From assembly GCA_000991645.1 (NCBI GenBank), contig LBRX01000023.1, forward strand, positions 1 to 15,061: a stretch of 15,061 nucleotides of DNA, read 5' to 3'. This document shows positions 1 through 5,811 of this stretch, piece after piece. The DNA is from Candidatus Moranbacteria bacterium GW2011_GWE2_36_40. Its GTDB lineage: Bacteria > Patescibacteriota > Minisyncoccia > Moranbacterales > GWC2-37-73. Both the position numbers and the translations under genes were made by a program. Position 1 is the stretch's first letter. The number at the start of each line of letters is the position of its first letter. The notes under the pieces are model-generated. The model made no database searches. It was not told where the DNA came from and was given only the letters and a program-made list of their open reading frames with translations.

Positions 1-15
1 ATCATTCAGATTTGA

Positions 16-43
16 TTCGAAATTCAAAATTCGAAATTCAAAA
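16..43. repeat. Two tandem copies of a 14-bp AT-rich unit upstream of elp3
   Basis: Two adjacent identical copies (16-29 and 30-43) of the unit TTCGAAATTCAAAA, each containing the palindrome TTCGAA. They lie in the short leader before elp3. The base pattern resembles the AT-rich repeat inside rlmN (4116-4160), so both may come from the same kind of replication-slippage or repeat-spread process. No function can be assigned, and no Shine-Dalgarno sequence is visible between the repeat and the elp3 start. Confidence 0.7.
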
Positions 44-58
44 TTTTCTAAAACAATC

Positions 59-1765
59 ATGAATTTACCTTACGATAAATACATAATAAGTGCAATCTCT
101 GAGCTTTCTGAAAATCAGGGAGATTTTGGCAAACTCAAAAAAAGTCTATGCAAAAAATTTGGCGTGCCCATGCCAACAAATGCTGATTTGCGAGATAGAT
201 ACAACAAATTAGTTGAGCAAAAGAAAGTTAAACGCAGTGAAAAATTTGAAGAAGCTTTGATGAGTCGCTTGATTCGCACACAATCTGGTGTGGCTGTTGT
301 AGCAGTTTTAACCAAATCATATCCCTGCCCTGGAAAATGCATTTATTGCCCCAGTGAAAAGGATATGCCAAAAAGTTATCTCTCAAATGAGCCAGCTGTG
401 ATGCGCGCGATTGATTCGAATTTTGATCCATATCGGCAGGTTCAAAACAGATTGCGCTCATTGGAGCTAAACGGTCATCGCACAGACAAAATTGAATTGA
501 TTGTGATGGGCGGAACTTTCAGTTTTTTACCTAAAAATTACCAAAAAAAGTTTATTTATCGTTGCTTTAAAGCTGCCAATGATTATCCTAGCTGTCATCC
601 TGAATTTATTTCAGGATCTAGAAGCGCCAAACAACCTAGCGAGATGCTGAAACAAGTTCAGCATGACAAATTGCTGCGTGAGCAAAAGCGAAACGAAAAG
701 GCCAAACACAGGATTATTGGACTTACTTTGGAAACACGGCCGGATTATATCAATGAAAAAGAAATTTTGAATTTTCGTCAACTTGGTTGCACCAGGGTTG
801 AACTTGGCGTACAAAGCATCTATGACGACGTACTTGAGCTAAACAAGCGCGGACACCTCATTCAAAGCACCATAGAAGCGACCAAGATGCTCAAGGATGC
901 TGGTTTTAAGATAAACTATCATATGATGCCAGGTCTGCCAGGAAGCACCTCAAAGCGCGATTTTGAGATGTTTAAGACCCTTTTTGAAGGTCCCAAATTT
1001 CAGCCTGATATGCTCAAAATATACCCCACGGTCGTTTTAAAAAACAGTGAGTTATATAACATCTGGAAAAAAAATAACTACATTCCACTTACAAATCAAG
1101 CGTTTGAGAAACTTGTGGTGAAGATAAAAAACGAAGCAATCACGCCATATGTGAGAATTGCCCGTCTTATTCGCGATGTGCCTACTCCTTCCATCATGGC
1201 AGGCCCGACTGTTTCTAATCTCAGGCAAATTATCATCCCTCAATCTAGTTGTCCCTGTATTCGTTGTCGCGAAGTTGGCGCAGGCTATACAATCAAGGAA
1301 AAGATTATTTTGAACAGAATAAACTACAAAGCTTCGGACGGAGAAGAAATATTTCTGCAATATGTTTCGCCGGACAAAAAGAAACTGTTTGCACTTTTAC
1401 GATTGCGTATTCCATCCTCAGTGTGTCATCCTGAATTTATTTCAGGATTTAAAGCGTTTCCGAGTTCAGAGATCCTGAAACAAGTTCAGGATGACAAAAT
1501 TTATGAATTTCTTCCCATACTCAAAAATGCAGCGCTAATCCGTGAAGTTCACACGTACGGAAAATTAACAAAAATAGATACTTTGGATTCAACTTCCCCT
1601 CAACACATCGGCCTTGGCAAAAAATTATTATTGGAAGCTGAGAGAATCGCCAAAGAAGAATACGGTCTCAAGAAAATTGTAGTAATTTCCGGAGTCGGCG
1701 TGCGCGGTTATTATAAAAAACAAGGATACAAACTGAGTGAAACATACATGGTTAAGAATTTATAA
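59..1765 (+). CDS. elp3: Elp3-family tRNA uridine(34) acetyltransferase (radical SAM + GNAT)
   Basis: Elp3 uses a radical SAM domain and acetyl-CoA to start carboxymethyl-type modification of U34 in tRNA anticodons; bacterial and archaeal forms work as a single protein. Seen in the 568-residue product: a basic N-terminal region; cluster cysteines C90, C94 and C97 (CPGKCIYC); GLTLETRPDY at 221-230 and RVELGVQS at 246-253; a Cys-rich patch C398/C400/C403 that may bind zinc; and a C-terminal GNAT domain with the acetyl-CoA loop HIGLGKK at 516-522 and SGVGVRGYYKKQGY near the end. The ATG at 59 has no clear Shine-Dalgarno sequence. Oddity: two copies of one palindromic repeat are translated in frame (about residues 179-204 and 456-480). 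Both fall in segments that I remember as variable in this family, one in the radical SAM domain and one in the GNAT domain. All recognisable motifs remain, so the enzyme may be active. Together the copies add about 50 residues. Confidence 0.93.
   Translation: MNLPYDKYIISAISELSENQGDFGKLKKSLCKKFGVPMPTNADLRDRYNKLVEQKKVKRSEKFEEALMSRLIRTQSGVAVVAVLTKSYPCPGKCIYCPSEKDMPKSYLSNEPAVMRAIDSNFDPYRQVQNRLRSLELNGHRTDKIELIVMGGTFSFLPKNYQKKFIYRCFKAANDYPSCHPEFISGSRSAKQPSEMLKQVQHDKLLREQKRNEKAKHRIIGLTLETRPDYINEKEILNFRQLGCTRVELGVQSIYDDVLELNKRGHLIQSTIEATKMLKDAGFKINYHMMPGLPGSTSKRDFEMFKTLFEGPKFQPDMLKIYPTVVLKNSELYNIWKKNNYIPLTNQAFEKLVVKIKNEAITPYVRIARLIRDVPTPSIMAGPTVSNLRQIIIPQSSCPCIRCREVGAGYTIKEKIILNRINYKASDGEEIFLQYVSPDKKKLFALLRLRIPSSVCHPEFISGFKAFPSSEILKQVQDDKIYEFLPILKNAALIREVHTYGKLTKIDTLDSTSPQHIGLGKKLLLEAERIAKEEYGLKKIVVISGVGVRGYYKKQGYKLSETYMVKNL
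593..668 (+). repeat. In-frame palindromic element in elp3, copy 1
   Basis: A 76-bp double hairpin. The outer ends TGTCAT / ATGACA are complementary. The left half contains TCCTGAA (598-604) / TTCAGGA (610-616) around a 5-base loop; the right half contains TGCTGAA (645-651) / TTCAGCA (657-663), also around a 5-base loop. The left half matches the reverse complement of the right half closely, so the element is palindromic at two levels. It starts on a first codon position and is translated as CHPEFISGS...EMLKQVQHD. The peptide CHPEFISG is one I remember recurring in unrelated bacterial proteins, but I could not search for it here. Confidence 0.9.
1424..1496 (+). repeat. In-frame palindromic element in elp3, copy 2
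   Basis: A 73-bp second copy of the element at 593-668, in the same orientation and the same codon phase. The left 24 bases are identical in the two copies (TGTCATCCTGAATTTATTTC, then AGGA); the right half differs at a few bases (TCCTGAA...TTCAGGA in place of TGCTGAA...TTCAGCA), and the central spacer has diverged. The length difference is 3 bases, one codon, so the frame is kept. The peptide is CHPEFISG...EILKQVQDD. It sits between the RLRIPSS and ILKNAALIREVH segments of the GNAT domain. Confidence 0.9.
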
Positions 1766-1779
1766 TACTGTGGTATAAA
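1752..1779 (+). promoter_or_regulatory. Candidate extended -10 promoter for the Nudix gene
   Basis: TTAAGA (1752-1757, 4 of 6 to TTGACA), a 16-base spacer, then TGG followed by TATAAA (1774-1779), an extended -10 arrangement. It overlaps the end of elp3 and would leave a leader of about 90 bases before the Nudix start. It rests on consensus only, and AT-rich DNA produces many such matches. Confidence 0.3.
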
Positions 1780-1795
1780 AATGTCACTAAATTTT

Positions 1796-1848
1796 TAATT
1801 TCTAATTTCTAATTTTTAAACAATTTTTAATGTTTTAATGTCTTAATT
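1796..1848 (+). repeat. Heptamer and octamer tandem repeats in the elp3-Nudix spacer
   Basis: Three heptamers (TAATTTC type, 1796-1816) are followed by three octamers (TTTTAATG, TTTTAATG, TCTTAATT, 1825-1848). Each octamer ATG is followed by one codon and a TAA. In the first, that TAA shares a base with the next ATG (TAATG). This is a weaker version of the octamer arrays at the folD and ABC permease starts. Here the array ends 26 bases before the gene start. Confidence 0.6.
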
Positions 1849-1874
1849 TTAAAACATTCTGAATCTTTTATCTT

Positions 1875-2279
1875 ATGAACAAAATTATTGTAGCATCAGG
1901 GCCAGTCATTATTGAAGACGGAAAAACTCTTCTCAATATTTCAGGTAAGGATAATTTTTGGAAATTTTGTGGTGGGAGGGTTGAAGAAAATGAAACACTA
2001 CAACAAACAGCAACCCGTGAAGTAAAAGAAGAAATGGGATTAGAGATTGAAATTATAAATCCAACACCATTTTTGCTTCACACCGCCAAGGAAACAGCTG
2101 AGGGAGATATTGATGTTATCCTTGTACATTATCTTGCAAAACGCATCGGCGAAATTTTTCCCGGTGAAGATATCCGCGAATGGAAATGGATTCCAATTTC
2201 AGAATTAGCTGAGCTCGAAAAAAATGGTGAGCTTGCTCCCAACATCATCCCAACGCTAAAGCATTTCCATATCATCTAA
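1875..2279 (+). CDS. Nudix hydrolase (MutT-like)
   Basis: A 134-residue Nudix hydrolase, a family that cleaves nucleoside diphosphates linked to another group, with divalent metal as cofactor. The Nudix box is complete at residues 34-56: G34, five residues, E40, seven residues, then REVKEEMGL with the metal-binding glutamates E49, E52 and E53. A strand-rich start (KIIVASGPVIIEDGKTLL) and a C-terminal EWKWIPISEL segment fit the usual single-domain fold. The substrate cannot be read from the sequence; a house-cleaning role on damaged NTPs, or an NDP-sugar or cofactor substrate, are all possible. The ATG at 1875 has no clear Shine-Dalgarno sequence. It is co-oriented with elp3 after a 109-base repeat-rich spacer and converges with the next gene. 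Confidence 0.9.
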   Translation: MNKIIVASGPVIIEDGKTLLNISGKDNFWKFCGGRVEENETLQQTATREVKEEMGLEIEIINPTPFLLHTAKETAEGDIDVILVHYLAKRIGEIFPGEDIREWKWIPISELAELEKNGELAPNIIPTLKHFHII

Positions 2280-2285
2280 AACTCA

Positions 2286-2319
2286 GCACCAAAATCAGAC
2301 GATCGTCGCAATTTGGTGC
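2286..2319. other. Hairpin just after the Nudix gene
   Basis: GCACCAAA (2286-2293) pairs with TTTGGTGC (2312-2319), and the enclosed segment contains the perfect palindrome GACGATCGTC (2298-2307). There is no T-run after it on either strand. It may protect the 3' end of the mRNA or act as a pause site before the stronger terminator at 2342-2369. Confidence 0.5.
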
Positions 2320-2341
2320 CACACAACAAAAACCAAATATC

Positions 2342-2369
2342 AAAAAGCAGTTCTCTCAAACTGCTTTTT
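2342..2369. terminator. Bidirectional Rho-independent terminator
   Basis: AAAAAGCAGTT (2342-2352) pairs with AACTGCTTTTT (2359-2369) around a 6-base loop. The GC part of the stem is short, and T-runs lie on the 3' side in both directions. It is placed between convergent genes, 62 bases past the Nudix stop, so it would end plus-strand transcription and could also serve minus-strand read-through. Confidence 0.7.
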
Positions 2370-2370
2370 C

Positions 2371-2558
2371 TGGATCACACGCAACATATGGTTTCAAAAA
2401 GTAAGAGTTTGCCTTTTGCTTTGCCTGTTTTCTTTTGAGGCAACAGAGAGCGACAGCAAACTCTTAGTGAGCAATCATAGTTCTTCGATTGCGAAGCGTG
2501 CCGAAAAAGGAAACAGACAAAGCAAAAATTTCAAAAAAACCATGTGCTGCGTGTGACC
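2371..2558. repeat. 188-bp long-armed inverted repeat with crossing stems
   Basis: This fills most of the gene-free stretch 2280-2595. The outer arms 2375-2394 and 2537-2556 pair with one mismatch and one G-U wobble. A second stem joins 2414-2436 to 2505-2527 (23 positions, one mismatch, one wobble). A third, perfect 11-base match joins 2402-2412 to 2456-2466 and crosses the second stem, so both can form only as a pseudoknot or as alternative folds. A local hairpin, CTTCG/CGAAG, lies at 2483-2496. No protein is supported here. It could be a structured RNA, a non-autonomous mobile element or a degenerate palindromic repeat. Confidence 0.75.
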
Positions 2559-2595
2559 ACTTTTTCTTTAAACAAACACCAATGAAACGAGTTGA

Positions 2596-2895
2596 TTATA
2601 CCGCCAATGATTTGCGTATATTTTCAATTTTTTCCGCTTCATCAATTTCAAGAACTTCATCATCAACAATCTGACGCCATTTTTCCATATCTCCCGATGC
2701 CAAAGCTTTTCCTTTTTTTTCAAAATTTTCTGCCAATTTTAAAATAACTGCTTCGTCTTCAGCACAAGCTTCAATCAATTCAATCAATTCATGCTCTTTA
2801 ATAAGCGCACAAGCAAACAGAAGTTCGCTTTTTCTGTCCTCTGAAATGCTAGCATTTTCAATAAGCTGACGCATCTTATCTAAATTAATATCCAT
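2596..2895 (-). CDS. Small all-helical hypothetical protein
   Basis: A 99-residue acidic protein that I do not recognise. It appears entirely alpha-helical, with charged amphipathic segments (MRQLIENASISEDRKSELL, LIKEHELIELIEACAED, KLAENFEKKGKAL, EIDEAEKIENIRKSL), no signal peptide and no membrane segment. It carries two cysteines (C29, C44). It lies 39 bases downstream of another small unrecognised gene on the same strand and is probably co-transcribed with it. It is the last gene before the convergent spacer. The start is the ATG at 2895, preceded by an A-rich run rather than a clean Shine-Dalgarno sequence. A short protein-binding or regulatory role is possible but unsupported. Confidence 0.7.
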   Translation of the reverse strand: MDINLDKMRQLIENASISEDRKSELLFACALIKEHELIELIEACAEDEAVILKLAENFEKKGKALASGDMEKWRQIVDDEVLEIDEAEKIENIRKSLAV

Positions 2896-2934
2896 ATCTT
2901 TTTTTAATTTAAACTTTTTTTAATTTTATATTTT

Positions 2935-3453
2935 TTAATTTTCAGCCAAAGCTGTCATCACAAAATGTCGTTGACTGCCATCCAGATCCTTATCACTAAG
3001 AGCAATTTTTCTCAATTTCTCCTTATAACTTTCAACAGCTTCATTACTACTATAACCAGCATGACCACTTGTTTGCCTTGTTGCTTCATATTGAACCAAA
3101 ACTTGTGCCAAGCCAACTCCTGAAATTTTGGCAAGCTTGTGTACAAATTCTTTTGCAGCATTTTCAGTGTTCTCTTTTTGTGAAATTTCTTGTTTTTTTT
3201 GAATGTTATTCCCTTTTTCCTGCGAAGCAAACGCTTCCGAAAAATCAGCAGCAGCAAAAGACAATGCGGATGCCAATGTGAAAATTTTGGCTAACTTTCC
3301 CAGTTTATTTTTTATTCCTCTTTGCTCATACGCACCAGCTTTTGCAATATCAATTTTTGGCGTGCTGATATTTTCAATGACACTTTCAATTGGCTTTTGC
3401 GCTTCATTAGTGCTTGGGATATTTTCTTTAATTTTTGGTTCTTGCTCAAACAT
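2935..3453 (-). CDS. Hypothetical secreted or membrane-anchored protein
   Basis: A 172-residue protein of unknown function. Residues 1-50 are polar and probably disordered (rich in E, K, P, I). One hydrophobic segment, about 56-75 (IFTLASALSFAAADFSEAFA), ends in a possible signal-peptidase-like site (AFA before SQ). The long N-terminal region is unusual for a simple signal peptide, so a single-pass membrane anchor is equally possible. Residues 78-100 are a Q/K/E-rich linker, and 100-172 form a helical domain ending LDGSQRHFVMTALAEN. A good promoter match lies directly upstream (3496-3524), so this gene and its small downstream neighbour may form their own two-gene unit after rlmN. Confidence 0.7.
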   Translation of the reverse strand: MFEQEPKIKENIPSTNEAQKPIESVIENISTPKIDIAKAGAYEQRGIKNKLGKLAKIFTLASALSFAAADFSEAFASQEKGNNIQKKQEISQKENTENAAKEFVHKLAKISGVGLAQVLVQYEATRQTSGHAGYSSNEAVESYKEKLRKIALSDKDLDGSQRHFVMTALAEN

Positions 3454-3495
3454 AATTATTTTTAAAAATGATTACTTTTCAATATTTACAGCTCA

Positions 3496-3524
3496 ATTAT
3501 ACTATTTATTTTAAAAAATGCCAC
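3496..3524 (-). promoter_or_regulatory. Candidate sigma70-type promoter for the small-protein pair
   Basis: On the minus strand: GTGGCA (3524-3519, 4 of 6 to TTGACA), a 17-base spacer, then a perfect TATAAT (3501-3496). It sits in the 77-base spacer between the rlmN stop and the start at 3453, giving a leader of about 35 bases. This is the best promoter match I found in the window. Confidence 0.5.
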
Positions 3525-3530
3525 TCTTTT

Positions 3531-4586
3531 TCATTCTCCAGCCAATTGTCCGCAAGCAGCTTTAATTTCTTCACCTAAACTTTTTCTAATTGTTGTATTA
3601 ACATTGTATTTTTCCAATTCTTGCTTAAAAAGCTGCGTACGAGTTTTTGAAGACGGCTTCAACTCCTCACTTGTCATATTATAACGAATAAGATTTATGT
3701 GAAGAAGATGCGTATTTCCGATTGAATGTATAAAATCAGCAAGAAGTTTCGCATCCAGCGCTGCATCATTTATTCCATCCAACATTATATACTCCAAAAA
3801 AACTTTACGTTTCGTGATTTGAAAATATTTTTTCAGCGCATTTCTCAACTTTTCCAAATTATCCTTTTTATTAACAGGCATAAAGCGGTCACGTTTTTCA
3901 TCACTGGCAAAATGCAGCGAGATTGCCAAATTCACCTGAGGAAATTCATTTGCCATTCTTTCGATGCCATCAGCAATACCAGAAGTTGAAACTGAGATGC
4001 TACGAGAACCAAAACCAAAAAGTTTTTCGTCAGTTAAAATCTTTATGCTTTCGGAAACTTCTTTCCAATTATTGAACGGCTCGCCCATCCCCATATAAAC
4101 GATGTTTTTAACATCGCAATTTTCAAATCCCAAATTACAATTTCCAAACAATTTTGAATTTTTCTTTAAATACTGACGCCAAAACAAAACCTGATCAGTA
4201 ATTTCTTCATCAGTAAGATCGCGTTTAAATCCCATTTTACCAGTTGCGCAAAACCTGCATCCCATAGCGCAGCCAACCTGACAAGAAATACAAGCCGACC
4301 ATATGCCAGGCTTAGGTGAAATCAGAACAGTTTCAATCAAATTTCCATCAAAAAGCTTTAAAAGTGCCTTGATGGATTGTCCATCTTCAGCTACCAACAC
4401 TTTTTCAACTTCAAAAGAAAGGAGTTGCATTTCTTTTTCAATTTTTTCGCGCAGATTTTTTGAGAGTGTGGTTATTTCAGAAAAAGAAGAAACACCATCC
4501 ATAAAAATGGCTTTTTGAATTTGCCCCAAGCGAAACTTGGGCAAATTGTTTTCTTCCAAAAATTGTTGCAGTTTTTTAATATTCAT
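3531..4586 (-). CDS. rlmN: 23S rRNA A2503 / tRNA A37 C2-methyltransferase RlmN
   Basis: RlmN is a radical SAM enzyme that methylates C2 of A2503 in 23S rRNA and of A37 in some tRNAs. Seen, numbered from the ATG at 4586 (351 residues): cluster cysteines C106, C110 and C113 in GCAMGCRFCATG; the two catalytic cysteines at C99 (ACISCQVGC) and C345 (AACGQL); NIVYMGMGEP at 161-170; and GEEIKAACGQL near the end. An alternative TTG start at 4607 would add seven residues and overlap the upstream gene. The ATG start gives the usual MNIKKLQQF beginning and a 7-base gap, so I chose it. Oddity: a translated AT-rich repeat (residues about 143-157, low-complexity with NCNL and ENCD) adds roughly a dozen residues just before NIVYMGMGEP. 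Likely the last gene of the yvcK-to-rlmN run. Confidence 0.95.
   Translation of the reverse strand: MNIKKLQQFLEENNLPKFRLGQIQKAIFMDGVSSFSEITTLSKNLREKIEKEMQLLSFEVEKVLVAEDGQSIKALLKLFDGNLIETVLISPKPGIWSACISCQVGCAMGCRFCATGKMGFKRDLTDEEITDQVLFWRQYLKKNSKLFGNCNLGFENCDVKNIVYMGMGEPFNNWKEVSESIKILTDEKLFGFGSRSISVSTSGIADGIERMANEFPQVNLAISLHFASDEKRDRFMPVNKKDNLEKLRNALKKYFQITKRKVFLEYIMLDGINDAALDAKLLADFIHSIGNTHLLHINLIRYNMTSEELKPSSKTRTQLFKQELEKYNVNTTIRKSLGEEIKAACGQLAGE
4116..4160. repeat. AT-rich low-complexity repeat translated inside rlmN
   Basis: About 45 bp made of imperfect units of the type CAATTTTCAAAT / CAAATTACAATTTCC / AAACAATTTTGAATTT. It codes for about residues 143-157 of RlmN, a point where family members usually have only a short loop before the conserved NIVYMGMGEP strand. 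It resembles the AT-rich tandem repeat in the leader at 16-43. Boundaries are approximate because the units are degenerate. Confidence 0.55.
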
Positions 4587-4593
4587 ATATAAA

Positions 4594-5247
4594 TTAAATC
4601 TTTTCAATATCCTTGATTATCTTCTCAACTTCTTTCAAATTATGCGCCTCATAATCACAACAATCCTCTTTTTGCATTTCTTGATAACGACCTTCTGGGC
4701 GTTTCACTAGAACAGTAATAACATTAGGAAATTTTTCTTTCACATCCCGAATTTGTTCACTGCGATCATCAATAAAAAAAATATTTTCTGATGTATTATT
4801 TTTTTCATTTTCCAGAATTTTAGCAATAGCTTCTGCTTTGGAAGTATCTGTAATAACAATATTCGGAATAAATTTTCCAATACCAGAATTTAACACTTTC
4901 TTCGTTTGAAACTCACGTTCACCAAATGATACGATGAAAATATTTTTCACACCCACAATATTAACAAAAGCAAGAACGTCAACAAAAATATATCCAGACA
5001 TGTCTGAAATAAATTTGCGCACCAAATTGTTTAATTTTTCCCTATCCACTTCAACTTCATTATCATAAATTCGCTCTATTTGCAGCCAGGGATCAAATGT
5101 TTTTATTGCTCGCGAATCATTAGGATCATTGTAATATTTATCAAAAATCTCATTTGAAATTCCATTTTCAAAAAACATGTTCTTAAAATCATGTTTAAAA
5201 TTTTTCGTATTAAAAATTACATCATCAAAATCAATAAATACTTTCAT
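4594..5247 (-). CDS. HAD-like hydrolase of unknown substrate
   Basis: A 217-residue haloacid dehalogenase-superfamily protein. Motif I is at residues 4-9 (FIDFDD; nucleophile D6, acid/base D8). Motif II is S107 in FIVSFG, motif III is probably K137 in TDTSKAEA, and motif IV is D160/D161 in FFIDDRSEQ. The order and spacing fit a HAD phosphatase with a helical cap around residues 15-85. The substrate is unknown. Position: 5 bases after the PAP2 gene and 7 bases before rlmN, so it is almost certainly in the same operon. No membrane segment or signal peptide is visible. A phosphatase acting on a nucleotide or sugar phosphate is the default inference; nothing in the sequence narrows it. Confidence 0.85.
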   Translation of the reverse strand: MKVFIDFDDVIFNTKNFKHDFKNMFFENGISNEIFDKYYNDPNDSRAIKTFDPWLQIERIYDNEVEVDREKLNNLVRKFISDMSGYIFVDVLAFVNIVGVKNIFIVSFGEREFQTKKVLNSGIGKFIPNIVITDTSKAEAIAKILENEKNNTSENIFFIDDRSEQIRDVKEKFPNVITVLVKRPEGRYQEMQKEDCCDYEAHNLKEVEKIIKDIEKI

Positions 5248-5252
5248 AGATT

Positions 5253-5786
5253 TTAAAATAAAATACTAAGCATATACAGTGCCACATATCCATAAACTAA
5301 CCCCAGCAAAATTCCAGCAAGGATATCTGTTGGATAATGCATACCATTTCTGAGCCGGGACCAGCCAAGGATAATTACAGCAAAAATAGCATAGAAAAAA
5401 ATACTACTATAAAAATAATCAAGCACCACCAGCCCACCAACCATACTGGCCAAATGTGAGGAGGGAAAAGAAGAGTCGGCAAATTTTCTACCTATTGGTT
5501 TTATTTCTTCAGGGTAAGCTTTATAAGGACGTACTCTGCCCAACCCAAGCTTTTTTGAACCCCATTTCAAAATTCCCTCGCTGATCAAAAAATGCAAAGA
5601 AAAAACCATAACCAAGGCAAGGCAAAATAATGCCCCCACCAACAAATCATAATAAACAACAACTGCAGCAACAAAAAACCAAAAAAATATTAAGAAAAAA
5701 ACATTGCTAACTAAATAGCTCAATGTATCAAAACTTTTTGACTCATGCTTATTGAAAAATATAACAATTTTTTTCTCAACATCCAT
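5253..5786 (-). CDS. PAP2-family membrane phosphatase
   Basis: A 177-residue membrane protein of the type-2 phosphatidic acid phosphatase family, which removes phosphate from lipid phosphates or pyrophosphates such as undecaprenyl pyrophosphate. All three active-site motifs are present: K79...R86-P87; P108-S109-S110-H111; and S143-R144...H150...D154, with H111 and H150 as catalytic histidines. Hydrophobic segments at about 27-45, 48-67, 113-128, 130-142 and 155-176 give a five- to six-helix layout. In a small-genome bacterium it could recycle the lipid carrier of peptidoglycan or glycan synthesis, but phosphatidate or phosphatidylglycerol phosphate are also possible substrates. It lies 25 bases after the Nramp gene and 5 bases before the HAD gene. 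Confidence 0.92.
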   Translation of the reverse strand: MDVEKKIVIFFNKHESKSFDTLSYLVSNVFFLIFFWFFVAAVVVYYDLLVGALFCLALVMVFSLHFLISEGILKWGSKKLGLGRVRPYKAYPEEIKPIGRKFADSSFPSSHLASMVGGLVVLDYFYSSIFFYAIFAVIILGWSRLRNGMHYPTDILAGILLGLVYGYVALYMLSILF

Positions 5787-5811
5787 AATATTATTTCAGA
5801 TTTTTATATGA

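Noticed and set aside
2489..2674. Plus-strand frame of 61 residues in the convergent spacer
   Set aside because: It overlaps the inverted repeat and the end of the minus-strand gene; its sequence looks random.
3531..3533. UGA read as glycine (Gracilibacteria-type code)
   Set aside because: rlmN ends at TGA exactly after its conserved C-terminus, and no confident gene contains an internal TGA.
4587..4607. Longer rlmN starting at TTG 4607
   Set aside because: It would overlap the upstream HAD gene and add MKRFNLY, which is not typical. The ATG at 4586 gives the usual RlmN start.
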